Source: an uncultured bacterium | GTDB lineage: Bacteria; Planctomycetota; Phycisphaerae; Phycisphaerales; SM1A02 | Direction of reading: 5' to 3' | Assembly: GCA_903831295.1 (NCBI GenBank) | Contig: CAIKXA010000061.1 | Coordinates: 1-64,000 of the forward strand | DNA: 64,000 nucleotides | Shown: in pieces, positions 25,840 to 33,495 of the stretch | Layout: every line of letters begins with the position of its first letter | Numbering within the stretch: position 1 is the stretch's first letter | Translations under genes and position numbers: made by a program | Notes under the pieces: generated by a model | Told to the model about the DNA's origin: nothing | What the model saw: the letters and a program-made list of their open reading frames with translations, nothing else | Databases searched by the model: none

Positions 25840-26291
25840 GGAGTCCGCGGAATCAGCTTCTATTTTACTTTTTCCATTTCACTTTTACTTCTCTCCGCCA
25901 AAACTGCGGAAGTAGTTTTGGGAAAAAATCCCGCCCGAAATTGTCCCGTGAAATAAAAGAGTTTGCCACAAAATGGGCAAGCAAAAAATTGTCCCGCGAA
26001 GTAAAAACCGAGCTCGTAAGGCGCAAGTAGTTCGCGCGTAGTGATCATGGCTTCTACCACAAGCGAGTTTCGCAACCGCGCAACCCCCACAAATTCCCGC
26101 GTCGCAGAAAGGGTGGCACCACAAGCGAGTTTAGCACCCACGCGAGCCCCGCTCGCGTGGGGTGCGTTGTCTGAGCGACTGGTGCCACCCTTTCTGCAAA
26201 GCGTTTCACTTTCTTGCGCTAGTTGCTTGACCCACCCGTGGCAAACTCTTTCATGCATCGCGAGTTATCTGAGCGCCACACTCGCATGCAT
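25781..26291. other. Intergenic region after copy B
   Basis: Holds the copied 3' flank (to about 25928), two imperfect direct repeats sharing aattgtcccg (around 25939 and 25985), and the inverted palindromic element at 26091. No gene is supportable. The convergent acyltransferase gene ends at 26292. Confidence 0.6.
26091..26209 (-). repeat. 119-bp palindromic element, copy 3 (inverted)
   Basis: Reverse orientation relative to copies 1 and 2. Outer arms 26104-26121 and 26180-26197 are the same perfect 18-bp inverted repeats. The inner stem (26137-26147 with 26151-26161) is perfectly paired, but two base pairs differ from copy 1 with both partners changed, i.e. compensatory substitutions. Confidence 0.9.
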
Positions 26292-27419
26292 TCATTTTTC
26301 AAATCGCGCAAAGCGTTTCAGCCGAGTTGTCATGGGCAATTCAAACCATGCGTAAATAGCCAGGCACACCAGCGGTGAAATCACAATGCATGCGGCAAGC
26401 GCAAGCGTGGGTTGCGCCAATTTTAGTTTAAGCATGAGCGTGCCAAGTAACGGCACGGTGAATGTGTGGAATAAATACAGCGAGTACGAGGAGTCGCCAA
26501 GCGTGGCGAGAATTTTTGGCAGGACTTTGCGCAGGGCTGGTTCGGCTAGCGCGACCACCATGACAATGACCATGGATGGAATGCCCCAATAGGCCCAGCG
26601 CCACCACATGGGTTGCTCTGCGCAATTGAACATGATGGCGAAAGAAATCACAACGGCGACGGCGCCAATGATGGCGCCGGCTTTGGTGGTTGAAATGTAT
26701 TGAAGGAGCTTGTCAATGAAATTTTTTGCGCCAATGTTTAAGCCGGTGTTTATGCCAGCGTTGATGTTGTTCACGCGCATGCAAAGCTTGGCCACCAACA
26801 TGCCCATGACAAACTCCATCAAGATGGGCTCAAGAAATCCGTAGGCGTAGGGGAATTTGGGTGTTGAGAAAAGATTCACTGCCACGGCGAGGGCAAAGAT
26901 GGCGGCGGTGAATTTGAGCGGTGATTTGCCTAGAAATAGCGCCAGCGTGAAGATGGCGTAGAAGAACATTTCATAGTTCAGCGTCCAGCCCACTTTCAGA
27001 AGCGGCGCGGCGAGCAGTGATGTGTCGTCGAATGTTGGAATGAACAAGTACGACGCAATGGTGTTCCACAATTCAAGTGGCGAGTCCAGCGCCAGCGCGG
27101 GCAGCGCGATGATGGTGGCAAGTTTGAGCGTGGTGGCGACCCAATACAGCGGCACAATGCGGATGAGGCGGCGCGTGATGAATATTTTCCAGCCGTTGGC
27201 GCGTTGCAAAAGGGTGCGGGACGAAATGGCCATGACGAAACCAGAGATGACAAAGAAGATGTCCACGCCCGACCAACCCGCGCGCCACTTGAACATGTCA
27301 AGGTGCATGCGTTCATTCACCATGGCGGTGGAGTGGGCCAGCACCACCAACATTGCGGCCACAAATCGCAGCGCTTGAATGCCGGTGTATGTGTTTTTAA
27401 TTTCTTGATTTGGTGTCAT
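26292..27419 (-). CDS. Acyltransferase family 3 membrane protein (OafA/NodX-like)
   Basis: A 375-residue polytopic membrane protein with about ten hydrophobic helices. The family signature is clear: YTGIQALRFVAAMLVVLAHS at the N-terminus with the conserved R and H, GVDIFFVISGFVM, and FITRRLIRIVPLYW. Family members transfer acyl groups (often acetyl) to sugars, lipids or peptidoglycan from the cytoplasmic side. The start overlaps the end of the DUF3299-like gene by 23 bases, so it is the last gene of the long minus-strand cluster that includes the ebo-like genes. Substrate unknown. Confidence 0.88.
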   Translation of the reverse strand: MTPNQEIKNTYTGIQALRFVAAMLVVLAHSTAMVNERMHLDMFKWRAGWSGVDIFFVISGFVMAISSRTLLQRANGWKIFITRRLIRIVPLYWVATTLKLATIIALPALALDSPLELWNTIASYLFIPTFDDTSLLAAPLLKVGWTLNYEMFFYAIFTLALFLGKSPLKFTAAIFALAVAVNLFSTPKFPYAYGFLEPILMEFVMGMLVAKLCMRVNNINAGINTGLNIGAKNFIDKLLQYISTTKAGAIIGAVAVVISFAIMFNCAEQPMWWRWAYWGIPSMVIVMVVALAEPALRKVLPKILATLGDSSYSLYLFHTFTVPLLGTLMLKLKLAQPTLALAACIVISPLVCLAIYAWFELPMTTRLKRFARFEK

Positions 27420-28110
27420 CGGTTTGCGCTTCTTCCAAACGGTACAAGCCGATTAGAAATTTTCCGGCTTTAAACGGCTCAACAATAAATTTACCGCGAA
27501 TGGCGCCGTAACTAATTGTGTGCGCGGCGCCAAGTTTGATGGGCGCGGCAAGTTGCGCCTCGATGCAATCAAATGGAGTTGGCGGCAAGCCAATGCAACA
27601 ACCGTCCCACTTATTGAACATGACAAGCAGTTCCTTGGTTTCTTGACCCCACAGAGGTGGCGCCATATATCCGCTGATTTGCACATAGGTACCGTTGAGC
27701 ATTTCCACGCGTTTGGGCGGCGCGACGCGTTCGCCGTTCAAGTCCATGGTTTCGTAGGCGCTTTTGAGAAGTTCCCAGGTGATGCGGTATGGATCAAGTT
27801 CCGTGCCAGAGCCAAGAATTGTGTATCGACCGTCAACTTCAATTTGATTGTTGCTGCCGCGCGTCAGCGTGGTGGGTGGCGCGGGAGTTGTGGTGGCGGT
27901 CTGCGTTTGTTGCGGCGGTATGGACTGCGTAGATGCGGTGGTGGGTGTTGGCGGATTGATTTGTACCGCTTGCGGAGCTGGAGCGATTTTTGTTTCTATG
28001 GTGTCGTTGAGTGAAAATTCCGTGTTGGATTTATTTTGGCTACGCGGCCACAGAAGCGCGGCGGCTCCCGCAATGATGGCAATCACAAGAATGGATGAGA
28101 AAATTTTCAT
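27397..28110 (-). CDS. Exported DUF3299-like protein
   Basis: A 237-residue protein with an N-terminal signal or anchor helix (about 4-21), a 70-residue Pro/Thr/Gln-rich spacer, and a globular C-terminal domain. The domain shows VQISGYMAPPLWGQETKELLV, then WDGCCIGLPPTPFDCIE. This is the 'GFM-PL ... CC-G-PP' pattern of the DUF3299 family, which often sits near ABC exporters in other bacteria. The Cys pair could bind metal or form a disulfide; this is inference. It lies 12 bases after the EboF-like gene and overlaps the acyltransferase gene. Confidence 0.72.
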   Translation of the reverse strand: MKIFSSILVIAIIAGAAALLWPRSQNKSNTEFSLNDTIETKIAPAPQAVQINPPTPTTASTQSIPPQQTQTATTTPAPPTTLTRGSNNQIEVDGRYTILGSGTELDPYRITWELLKSAYETMDLNGERVAPPKRVEMLNGTYVQISGYMAPPLWGQETKELLVMFNKWDGCCIGLPPTPFDCIEAQLAAPIKLGAAHTISYGAIRGKFIVEPFKAGKFLIGLYRLEEAQTDDTKSRN

Positions 28111-28122
28111 ACAGATCGCGAT

Positions 28123-29643
28123 TTATGGTTGGTCGTTGAAGAGATGCCGCAGAATGATGTCGGAAATATCTTGGCATGAAACGAAATCTTTTTCGGGGAG
28201 GAATACATTTTCCGCCAACACCACGGGCTCAAAGCCGGGCGCAAGTTGGGCGCGGCCATGCGTGCCTTTGACAAGCGACGCATTGAGTGGCGTAAGGTGC
28301 AGCGAGGCGCGAAAGCCTAGGGCGCGCGCGATTTTAAATTTGGCAACGTGTAGCGCCGGCAGCGTGATGGCGGGGTCGATGAGCAATTCGCACGGGTCGT
28401 AGCCGGGCTTCTTGTGAATGTCCACGCAGCGCGCGAAGTCCGGCGCGCGCGCGTCGTCAAGCCACCACGGATAGGCGAACCACGCGCCTGGTTGAGCCGT
28501 GACAACTAAGTCGCCGCTGCGTTGGTGATCTATTTGCAGCGCGGCTTGCGCGGCGCGATCAAGCACGCTTTCAACGCCAGGAAGCGCGGCGAGCACTTTG
28601 GCAACGCGTTGAATGTGCGACGCATGCGTTGGCGAAATTGATTCGACGTGTTGCACGCGCGACGCATGCGTTGGCGAATTTGATTGGGCATGAACGTGAT
28701 CGTGTTGCGGCGTACCTGTGGTGTCGCGCACATACACATGCGCAATCTGATGGTCGCACACGGCGAAGGCCGGCGACATCATGGGCTCGAGCGCGTCGCG
28801 GCCAAGTTCATCGCGCACCGTAAGAAGTCCAGCTTCACGCAAGGCGCGATTCACATACACCGGCTGAGTTGCGGCTTCAATTCCATATTCACTCAGCACA
28901 ATTGGACGCGCGTTGCGCGCGCGACATTCGTCAATCAAGCCGCCAACAATGCGATCCACTTCGCGAAGCTCTGCCGCAAGATTGGGTGAGTTGGGACCTT
29001 CGCGCTGCAACACGTAGTCAAGGTGCGGAATATAAATCAGCGTGAGCGCGGGATCGTGTTCGCGCATCACTTGAATCGCGGCGCGGGCGATCCAGTCGCT
29101 GCTGCGGATGCCGGCGCGCGGGCCCCAGAAATCAAACAGCGGAAACGCGCCAAGATTATTTTGCAGCGCGTCGCGCAACGCGGCGGGCTGCGTGGAAATG
29201 TCTGGAATTTTGCGGCCATCGTGGGTGTAGATGGGCCGCGGCGTGACCGTGAAGTCGCAGGTGGAATTCATGTTGAACCACCAAAATAAATTCGCCGTGG
29301 TGCATTGGCTGTTGCGCGCCTTTGCCTTGTCCCACACTTTTTCGCCGCGCACCAGCGCGTTTGATTGGCGCCACAAGCGCGCCTCGCCTTGCTCGCGGTC
29401 AAACCAACCGTTGGCGATCACGCCATGTTGACGCGGCGAAATACCAGTGAGCATGCTGGATTGAGAAGTGCATGTGACGGCGGGAAAATCTGGGCGCAGT
29501 GCGCGCGCTCCACCAAGAGAGCGCGCAAGTTCACGCAGGCGCGGCGTGTTCACGCCAATATGACGCGCGGAAAGTCCGACCACATTGATCACCACGGTGC
29601 GCGCGCAGCCAGAGGCGTGATTGGTTGAAGTGGCGGGAGGCAT
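28123..29643 (-). CDS. eboF: EboF-like alkaline phosphatase-superfamily protein
   Basis: A 506-residue member of the nucleotide pyrophosphatase/phosphodiesterase branch of the alkaline phosphatase superfamily. The nucleophile region is FPAVTCTSQSSMLTG, with YIPHLDY and a CVDIHKKPGYDPCEL segment as further metal-site candidates. The usual SDHG site reads LSEYGIE. No signal peptide is evident. Such a protein is the EboF component of the ebo cluster, whose products in cyanobacteria are needed to move a scytonemin precursor to the periplasm. A 14-residue direct repeat (SPTHAS..., 42-bp period) is inserted in the middle. It lies 33 bases after the UbiA-like gene. Confidence 0.8.
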   Translation of the reverse strand: MPPATSTNHASGCARTVVINVVGLSARHIGVNTPRLRELARSLGGARALRPDFPAVTCTSQSSMLTGISPRQHGVIANGWFDREQGEARLWRQSNALVRGEKVWDKAKARNSQCTTANLFWWFNMNSTCDFTVTPRPIYTHDGRKIPDISTQPAALRDALQNNLGAFPLFDFWGPRAGIRSSDWIARAAIQVMREHDPALTLIYIPHLDYVLQREGPNSPNLAAELREVDRIVGGLIDECRARNARPIVLSEYGIEAATQPVYVNRALREAGLLTVRDELGRDALEPMMSPAFAVCDHQIAHVYVRDTTGTPQHDHVHAQSNSPTHASRVQHVESISPTHASHIQRVAKVLAALPGVESVLDRAAQAALQIDHQRSGDLVVTAQPGAWFAYPWWLDDARAPDFARCVDIHKKPGYDPCELLIDPAITLPALHVAKFKIARALGFRASLHLTPLNASLVKGTHGRAQLAPGFEPVVLAENVFLPEKDFVSCQDISDIILRHLFNDQP

Positions 29644-29676
29644 GTGTGTAAGAGTACGAAAACGCGGCCGAAGGTT

Positions 29677-30762
29677 TCAACTGCCAGCGATGCGCCGCTG
29701 CAAAAGCGTTGTGACAATAAAGCAACCGATGGCCGCGTACGCCAAGATGGGTTGATTCAATATGCACAAACTGGCGGCGTCGAGCAGTGAAAGCGCGGCG
29801 ATCCAGTGCATCACGCCAATGTGGGTGGCGCGCGCGGAGGTGATGAGAGCGAGCCCGCGAAAAATGGCTACGCCCGCGAGCGTGATACATAACACATAGG
29901 TGAGCGCCATCAATTGCTCCATTGGATCTAGCGTGCGCGTGGCGATGGCACCCATTGGCGCGAGCGCGGCGATGCCCATGAACGCGGTGGCGATCATGGT
30001 GCGCATGGTTCGGCGTGGCCGCAAAGTTTGCTCGGGCGTGCGTTGAAGTTGCATTTCATTTCGCGCCGCCAATGAAATGGCAAATGTTGCAAGTCCCAGC
30101 GGCAAAGCGAAGAACATCAAGATATTCCATGCCGGCGCGTGGGCGGGCGAAAGCGATATCGCCACCACAATTGGAACAAGTGCGCGGCAGACGGCCATGA
30201 GAAACGGTCCAACAAATTTTGCTAGATGCAACATGTTGTATGCCAGCACCGCGCTGCCCAGCAACATGACCCACGGCAATACATCAAGTGAAACGATCGC
30301 ACATATGGTCATGCCGGCCAACAAGAATGATGAGCCGATCAGCAGTGCGGCGCCCGCGGAAATCTGTCCCGCTGGAATGGGGCGCGTGGGGCGTTCTTGC
30401 GCGTCGACCACTTGATCAAAATAATCGTTGATGGCCATGCCGGCGATGTAGATCAACACAACGCCCACGGTGACGGCAATGAGATGCGTGGATTTTGGAA
30501 ATGAACCGGGTTCGATAGCCGCCGCGCAAGAGGCGCCCACGAAGGCGTTGGTGATGACGGTGGGGGTGTTGGAAATGCGCAACAGTTTCATGAGCGCGCC
30601 AAAGCTGTTGCGCGCCGATGGGGCGGCTGGCGTTGCAAGGGATGGCGATGATGGATTGCTCATGCTGACATTTTGGCGCGGGTGATTGCGGATTGGTTTG
30701 TTCTGTTGTTCATTCTCTAGCATTCGCGCGCGTTGCGGTACAACATTTTCTAGATGACTCAT
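29677..30762 (-). CDS. eboC: EboC-like UbiA-family prenyltransferase
   Basis: A 361-residue membrane protein with about nine helices. The first UbiA aspartate motif is present (INDYFDQVVDAQERPTRPIP, an NDxxDxxxD form). The second Asp-rich motif, expected in the loop near SLAARNEMQLQ, is not evident, so prenyl transfer may be altered. UbiA-type proteins are the EboC component. The ATG at 30762 overlaps the EboE stop by ATGA and is preferred; an internal ATG at 30663 would remove a 33-residue polar leader. It sits between EboE and EboF, as expected for the cluster. Confidence 0.82.
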   Translation of the reverse strand: MSHLENVVPQRARMLENEQQNKPIRNHPRQNVSMSNPSSPSLATPAAPSARNSFGALMKLLRISNTPTVITNAFVGASCAAAIEPGSFPKSTHLIAVTVGVVLIYIAGMAINDYFDQVVDAQERPTRPIPAGQISAGAALLIGSSFLLAGMTICAIVSLDVLPWVMLLGSAVLAYNMLHLAKFVGPFLMAVCRALVPIVVAISLSPAHAPAWNILMFFALPLGLATFAISLAARNEMQLQRTPEQTLRPRRTMRTMIATAFMGIAALAPMGAIATRTLDPMEQLMALTYVLCITLAGVAIFRGLALITSARATHIGVMHWIAALSLLDAASLCILNQPILAYAAIGCFIVTTLLQRRIAGS

Positions 30763-31937
30763 CCAAGGTCGCTGGTGGTTTGCGCGGCCTGCGCGCAAGC
30801 TTGAGCGTAGCGAATTTCCTGCACAATTCCCGCGTCAATTTCATCTTGAGTGGACATGCGATCCAAATGCGGAAGTTGCGTCCATGCGTAGGTTTCAACT
30901 TCGATCAAGGGCGCGTTGGGCAAGCGCATGGCCGCTTCAAGCGTGCCCGTGATTGCGCTTGAAGTTGTTTCAAGTCCGTTGATCATGGCGTGATGAATGG
31001 GCACATGCCAATGACAGCGCCAGTGTTGATCGTTTGTGTTGGCGTTGGCGTCCACAAGAAAATTTGGAATGTCGTCCCACATGCGCCGCGCCGCGCCGAA
31101 GCCAGTCACCACTTGATGTAAGTAACGCGGCTCGTCAAACTGAGCGAGCGCGGCCAAGTCGTGCGCGGAATTTGTTCCCTTGATGGCGCTGGAAAGTTGA
31201 ACGCGATTGATGGACACGCCCGCTTTTACGCACCGCTCAAAAAATTCATACGGCGGCTCGCCCATGACGGCGCCGTGGCATACATCAACGCACGCGCCGA
31301 TATAGCGGCGCAGGTCAACCGATGCGCGGGTTGTTGCGGGAAGGCAATGCGAGAAAAATCCAACCAGTTCCTCGCTGGTCTCAATTGCGCAACCTGGCTC
31401 GGGCTCGATGTCGAGCGTGATGTGCAGGCCAGTGGATTGCTCAATTGCGTGCAGGCGCGAGGCGATTTGTTCAAGCGCGGTGGAGGCAATTCCAACCGAG
31501 GCGCCGCTGCCACTTGCGGAAAAATTTGCGCGCCAACCAAGTGGCAGCGTGCTGATACTGATGTGATCGGTGCCGTCGGCGACAAGCAGCGGTAAAAGTT
31601 CCGCCACCGCGAGCGTGTAGTGCGTGCGGCGTCCATCGGTCCAGTTGGGTTCATACACGGCTTGCTTCACGCGCTGCGCGTGGAAATTTCCATAGGGAAA
31701 CGCGTTGATGGCAACGAATGAAATTCCAATTTCAGCGGCTTCGTCGCGCAGGCGAGTTGCCAAGCTAGGTTCAGCGGAGAGTTCTCGAATTGTTTCGGCG
31801 GAGAGCCACAGCGAAACCGCAAGCGTGCTTTGACCAAGGCCGCGCGCAACGCTTGCCATTGGTCCCGACAAAGATTCACGCAACTGCGCCACGTTTCGAC
31901 CGGGGTGCACATTGGCGCAGTAGCCGATGGGTTTCAT
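30759..31937 (-). CDS. eboE: EboE-like TIM-barrel metabolite-traffic protein
   Basis: A 392-residue xylose-isomerase/sugar-phosphate-isomerase-like TIM barrel. It opens with IGYCANVHPG, typical of the EboE family. Metal or substrate residues are likely in HITLDIEPEPGC, VDVCHGAV and HWRCHWHVPIHH. Other pieces are FVAINAFPYGNF and IEVETYAWTQLP. No signal peptide. Known family members act in the ebo pathway; the chemical step is not established. Translation is coupled to EboC (ATGA overlap), and a TlpA-like gene lies 28 bases upstream. Confidence 0.85.
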   Translation of the reverse strand: MKPIGYCANVHPGRNVAQLRESLSGPMASVARGLGQSTLAVSLWLSAETIRELSAEPSLATRLRDEAAEIGISFVAINAFPYGNFHAQRVKQAVYEPNWTDGRRTHYTLAVAELLPLLVADGTDHISISTLPLGWRANFSASGSGASVGIASTALEQIASRLHAIEQSTGLHITLDIEPEPGCAIETSEELVGFFSHCLPATTRASVDLRRYIGACVDVCHGAVMGEPPYEFFERCVKAGVSINRVQLSSAIKGTNSAHDLAALAQFDEPRYLHQVVTGFGAARRMWDDIPNFLVDANANTNDQHWRCHWHVPIHHAMINGLETTSSAITGTLEAAMRLPNAPLIEVETYAWTQLPHLDRMSTQDEIDAGIVQEIRYAQACAQAAQTTSDLG

Positions 31938-31965
31938 TTTTAAATTCGTGGAGACTTCAATGGAA

Positions 31966-32649
31966 TCACGCCGCTGGTTTTTTATCCGCGGGTGGCGTGG
32001 GGGCGCTTGGCTCAGTGGTGGGCGAAAGTATTGTGTTGTCTACGGGTTTGATTTCGTCAGCTGGTTTTGCGATTGGTGATTTTTGAGCCAAGGCTTTTGC
32101 AAGTGGTTCATCGATGAATTTGGGATGCCCCACCCAAAGAATTTTTGCGCCTTTTCCCACTAGAAACGCGCAAGGAATTGACCTTTGCTTGGCCGCAATC
32201 ATCCAGTCGCGCGCCATGCTCGCGTCAAAGTCAAACGCCACGCGGTAATTCATTTGATCGCCTTGACTTGTGGTAAATGATTGAACTTTCGCCAGCATGT
32301 TTTGTTTGATCACATTTGGATCGACTGGGTCTTGGGAATTTCCCCCAGAAGGTGTTTGCCTATCCGGTCTTTCAGATGCCGCAACTCCAATCACAACCAA
32401 ATCATCGGGGTGTTCTTTTTGTATTTTTGTAAGGTGAGGTATGGATGTAAGACATGGGCCGCACCACGTGGCCCAAAATTCAATCACGTACACTTTTTCT
32501 GGATCGAAAGATTTTACTTCTTCGCCTTTCACCCATGTATCAACGGTGAGAGAAGGAGTGGGCATGGCCTCGCTCAGCGTTTGCGCTTGATGATTGGCGG
32601 CGGTGGCGTTGAATGAAATAAGAATTGAAAGAAGTGTGGCGAGCGGCAT
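31966..32649 (-). CDS. Exported TlpA-like thioredoxin-fold protein
   Basis: A 227-residue protein. The ATG at 32649 has an aaggag ribosome-binding site and starts a signal peptide (residues 1-18). The thioredoxin domain has FWATWCGPC as its redox centre, followed by IPHLTKIQKEH and a cis-Pro region SIPCAFLVG in which an extra Cys precedes Ala. About 35 Pro/Ala/Lys-rich residues end the protein. It probably acts as a periplasmic reductase or disulfide protein. Placed inside the ebo-like cluster, immediately upstream of EboE. Confidence 0.85.
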   Translation of the reverse strand: MPLATLLSILISFNATAANHQAQTLSEAMPTPSLTVDTWVKGEEVKSFDPEKVYVIEFWATWCGPCLTSIPHLTKIQKEHPDDLVVIGVAASERPDRQTPSGGNSQDPVDPNVIKQNMLAKVQSFTTSQGDQMNYRVAFDFDASMARDWMIAAKQRSIPCAFLVGKGAKILWVGHPKFIDEPLAKALAQKSPIAKPADEIKPVDNTILSPTTEPSAPTPPADKKPAA

Positions 32650-32758
32650 GGAAATCTCCTTGGGCAAATCGTAACAGCGCTTGCTTGTTGCACGAAGGCG
32701 CGATGACGGATGGATGGAATTCTTGGACTCACGGCGAACAGTGCGCTGAGGAAAACGC

Positions 32759-33418
32759 CTATATTTTTGCTGCATTCACGAGTTTTTGAATAATGCCAAG
32801 CCCGAGATTGGTATCGCTGGTGCGTTCGGGGTGCCATTGCACGCCTACATAGAAAGCGCGGTTGGCAAGGCGAATCGCCTCAAGCACGCCGTCATCGCTC
32901 AGCGCGAGTGTTTCAAACGGACCCGCGCTTGCAAGCGCTTGGTGATGGCTGCTGGTCACCGGACCAGAGCCAATGGAACCCGTGATGGGATGAATTTTAT
33001 TTCCCACATGACGGTCGCCGTTTGGAATCACGTCGTGCAAATGTTGAATGAGTGGACAGCCGTGATGCACGCCCATGAGTTGCATGCCAAGGCAAATGCC
33101 AAGCACCGGAAGATTGGGTCGATCATCAAGCGCCGCGAGAAGGGCGAACTCGCCTTGTTGGCGTAGGGCGGGCATCAGGTCCGCTTTGTCGTGAAGATGT
33201 TGGCCGAATTGGCGCACGTCAATGTCGTCGCCGCCAGTGAGCAGAACGCCATCAAGCGCGTCGAGTGTTTCATCGGCCAGGTTGGTGTGGTGTGGAATTA
33301 AAAGTGGAACGCCTCCCGCATCCTTGACACTGTTGACATATGCGTTGTGCAAGATGTAAAAAGTCTTTCCATTTTCTTCTTTGACATTGCAGGAAATTCC
33401 AATGATTGGCCGCGGCAT
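32759..33418 (-). CDS. Peptidase C26 / gamma-glutamyl hydrolase-like (PuuD-type) protein
   Basis: A 219-residue class I glutamine amidotransferase-like hydrolase. The family features are RPIIGISCN at the N-terminus, GVLLTGGDDIDV, the nucleophile elbow VLGICLGMQLMG with the catalytic Cys, VTSSHHQAL, and the GVQWHPE motif giving His and Glu of the triad. PuuD-type enzymes cleave gamma-glutamyl bonds, e.g. gamma-glutamyl-GABA. In this operon it may remove a gamma-glutamyl group from the trafficked metabolite; that is inference. 77 bases after the MFS gene. Confidence 0.88.
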   Translation of the reverse strand: MPRPIIGISCNVKEENGKTFYILHNAYVNSVKDAGGVPLLIPHHTNLADETLDALDGVLLTGGDDIDVRQFGQHLHDKADLMPALRQQGEFALLAALDDRPNLPVLGICLGMQLMGVHHGCPLIQHLHDVIPNGDRHVGNKIHPITGSIGSGPVTSSHHQALASAGPFETLALSDDGVLEAIRLANRAFYVGVQWHPERTSDTNLGLGIIQKLVNAAKI

Positions 33419-33495
33419 TGCCGTAGTTTACGCAGTTGGCTTGCGGGCGTGGCGGCGGGAAGTTGCCGCGGGTTGGATAATTTCAAGTGGTGGAT

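Larger units (their letters stand above)
24101..25928 (+). repeat. Direct duplication, copy B (about 1.83 kb)
   Basis: Second copy of the unit at 22207-24019. It again begins with the palindromic element and ends in the same 3' flank, after which the sequences diverge. Most differences between copies lie in the IPT domain, in FGE loops and in the 26-codon variable block. Confidence 0.9.
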
